The translations under genes and the position numbers were made by a program. From positions 1 through 48,841 of the forward strand of contig CAIOYY010000017.1 of the NCBI GenBank assembly GCA_903862715.1: a DNA stretch of 48,841 nucleotides, read 5' to 3'. Position 1 is the first letter of the stretch; every line of letters begins with the position of its first letter. Source of the stretch: an uncultured Alphaproteobacteria bacterium (GTDB taxonomy: Bacteria > Pseudomonadota > Alphaproteobacteria > Micropepsales > Micropepsaceae). Below the pieces are notes generated by a model. It was given only the letters and a program-made list of their open reading frames with translations, was not told the origin of the DNA and ran no database searches. This document shows, in pieces, positions 47,726 to 48,841 of the stretch.

Positions 47726-48825
47726 CAGTGGTCCCCGTCGAGCTCGGTGAGCGCGCTTACGATATCCATATCGGTGCCGGTACGCTGGCGCAAAGCGGCG
47801 CTTTGATGAAGGGCGTGGCAGGCAAAAATGCGCATAACCTCCCGGTCGTGACGGATGCCAATGTTGCGGCGCTGCATTATCCGGCCCTTGCAAGGAGCCT
47901 GGAAGATGCGGGCTTTACGCCATTACCAATTGTGCTACCGCCCGGTGAGCAGACAAAAAGCTTTTCCTATCTGGAAAATCTTCTTGATAGTTTGCTTGCG
48001 CTCGAAATCGAACGCGGCGGGCTTGTCGTTGCCTTTGGCGGCGGGGTTATAGGCGACCTCACAGGCTTCGCCGCCGGCATTCTGAAACGCGGCGTCGCCT
48101 TCGCGCAGATTCCGACGACACTTCTTTCGCAGGTGGATTCGTCGGTTGGCGGCAAGACGGCCATCGATACGCGCCATGGTAAGAATTTGGTCGGCGTGTT
48201 TCACCAGCCGCGCATCGTTATCGCCGATACCGATGTCCTGAAGACCCTGCCCGCGCGCGAACTGCTAAGCGGCTATGCGGAAGTCATGAAATACGGGTTG
48301 CTGGGCGACGAGAATTTTTTCGCCTGGCTGGAGACAAATGCATCCAGCGCGCTCGCCGGAGACGAAGCAGCCATCGCCCATGCGGTGGCGCATTCCTGCA
48401 GGATGAAGGCGGATATCGTGGTGCGCGACGAACGCGAAGCCGGCGATCGCGCGCTGCTCAATCTCGGTCACACCTTCGGCCACGCGCTGGAAACCGAGCT
48501 TGGTTATTCCGATCTTCTGACCCATGGCGAAGCGGTGGCGATGGGCTGCGTTCTGGCGTTCCAGCTTTCTGCCCGCCTCGGACTTTGCCCGGAAGCGGAC
48601 GCGATACGGGTGGAAAATCATCTTGCCGCCATTGGGTTCCGCACGCGCATTGCCCAGATTTCAGGCAAACGACCCGGCGCCGAAGCGCTTCTCGGGCATA
48701 TGCGGCACGACAAAAAGGCCGAAGGCGGCAGGATGACGTTCATCCTTGCGCGCGGAATCGGGAAGGCCTTTGTCACGCGGGATGTCGAAGAGAAAGACGT
48801 CCTGCGTCTTCTTGCGAACGACTGA
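47722..48825 (+). CDS. aroB: 3-dehydroquinate synthase
   Basis: NAD- and metal-dependent second enzyme of the shikimate pathway, making 3-dehydroquinate from DAHP. 367 aa, complete. Family motifs: VLPPGEQTKSFSYLENLLD, AFGGGVIGDLTGFAAGILKRGV, TLLSQVDSSVGGKTAID, EVMKYGLLGD and the metal-ligand region LLNLGHTFGHALE. It closes the window; only 16 bases follow. Confidence 0.98.
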   Translation: MTVVPVELGERAYDIHIGAGTLAQSGALMKGVAGKNAHNLPVVTDANVAALHYPALARSLEDAGFTPLPIVLPPGEQTKSFSYLENLLDSLLALEIERGGLVVAFGGGVIGDLTGFAAGILKRGVAFAQIPTTLLSQVDSSVGGKTAIDTRHGKNLVGVFHQPRIVIADTDVLKTLPARELLSGYAEVMKYGLLGDENFFAWLETNASSALAGDEAAIAHAVAHSCRMKADIVVRDEREAGDRALLNLGHTFGHALETELGYSDLLTHGEAVAMGCVLAFQLSARLGLCPEADAIRVENHLAAIGFRTRIAQISGKRPGAEALLGHMRHDKKAEGGRMTFILARGIGKAFVTRDVEEKDVLRLLAND

Positions 48826-48841
48826 CTGCGTTTCCCACGCG

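Noticed and set aside
1..48841. CRISPR arrays, transposases, prophage genes or defence systems
   Set aside because: Looked for direct repeats, terminal inverted repeats and typical proteins on both strands; none found. The only recombinase is the housekeeping XerD.

Overview
The window reads as a single chromosomal segment of an alphaproteobacterium. The GC content is high (by eye about 60%, not counted) and coding density is very high. Two blocks of gene order are, from general knowledge, typical of Alphaproteobacteria: comF-grxC-nitrilase-DUF1178-ubiG-lysC-ptsP-(rodZ-ispG)-prfA-prmC-DUF4167-clpB, and aroK/aroB facing xerD-accA. I see no tRNA, rRNA, insertion sequence, integrase scar, prophage or CRISPR array. 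Most genes are core housekeeping genes. The genus cannot be fixed from the sequence alone.

Layout. 1-5273 (minus): two very large exported TPR-repeat proteins in tandem, followed 8 bases later by lipA (lipoyl synthase), which runs off the left edge. 5392-7433 (plus): a stand-alone acyl-ACP/acyl-CoA ligase and a small exported protein. 7414-9720 (minus): an orphan molybdenum hydroxylase large subunit, divergent from moaA (Moco synthesis), which leads nadK and an FAD monooxygenase. 12851-15594 (minus): a CDP-alcohol phosphatidyltransferase-like protein, ThiO and a Ca2+/Na+ antiporter. 15729-20341 (plus): a gamma-glutamyltransferase, a PepSY membrane protein and an M23 (LytM) envelope protein. 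20397-31606 (minus): lysC, ptsP, rodZ, ispG, prfA, prmC, DUF4167 and clpB. 31687-32454 (plus): ubiG. 32451-37184 (minus): comF, grxC, nitrilase, DUF1178, then an unfamiliar 725-residue exported protein wedged between DUF1178 and ubiG. 37211-39939: a BioC/NDUFAF5-like methyltransferase, mutT and argJ. 40158-42989 (plus): secA. 42993-47036 (minus): a 45-residue membrane peptide, a 620-residue exported protein, xerD and accA. 47192-48825 (plus): aroK-aroB.

Functional links. PrmC methylates the GGQ glutamine of RF1 (prfA), and the two genes overlap by 4 bases. MoaA would supply cofactor for the divergently encoded molybdenum enzyme. AroK and AroB act in the same pathway and overlap by 4 bases. 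RodZ, M23, PtsP and CDP-alcohol proteins point to envelope and growth control.

Most notable: the 725-residue exported protein interrupting an otherwise conserved core block; a recurring arrangement in which the stop codon sits inside a hairpin or palindrome (at least seven gene ends); a 266-base leader before the DUF4167 gene carrying a second copy of the ribosome-binding-site sequence in a hairpin loop; a run of eight G in the spacer of the best secA promoter candidate; a CDP-alcohol phosphatidyltransferase lacking its last motif aspartate; and the twin giant TPR proteins upstream of lipA. No defence system or other obviously new multi-gene system was found.
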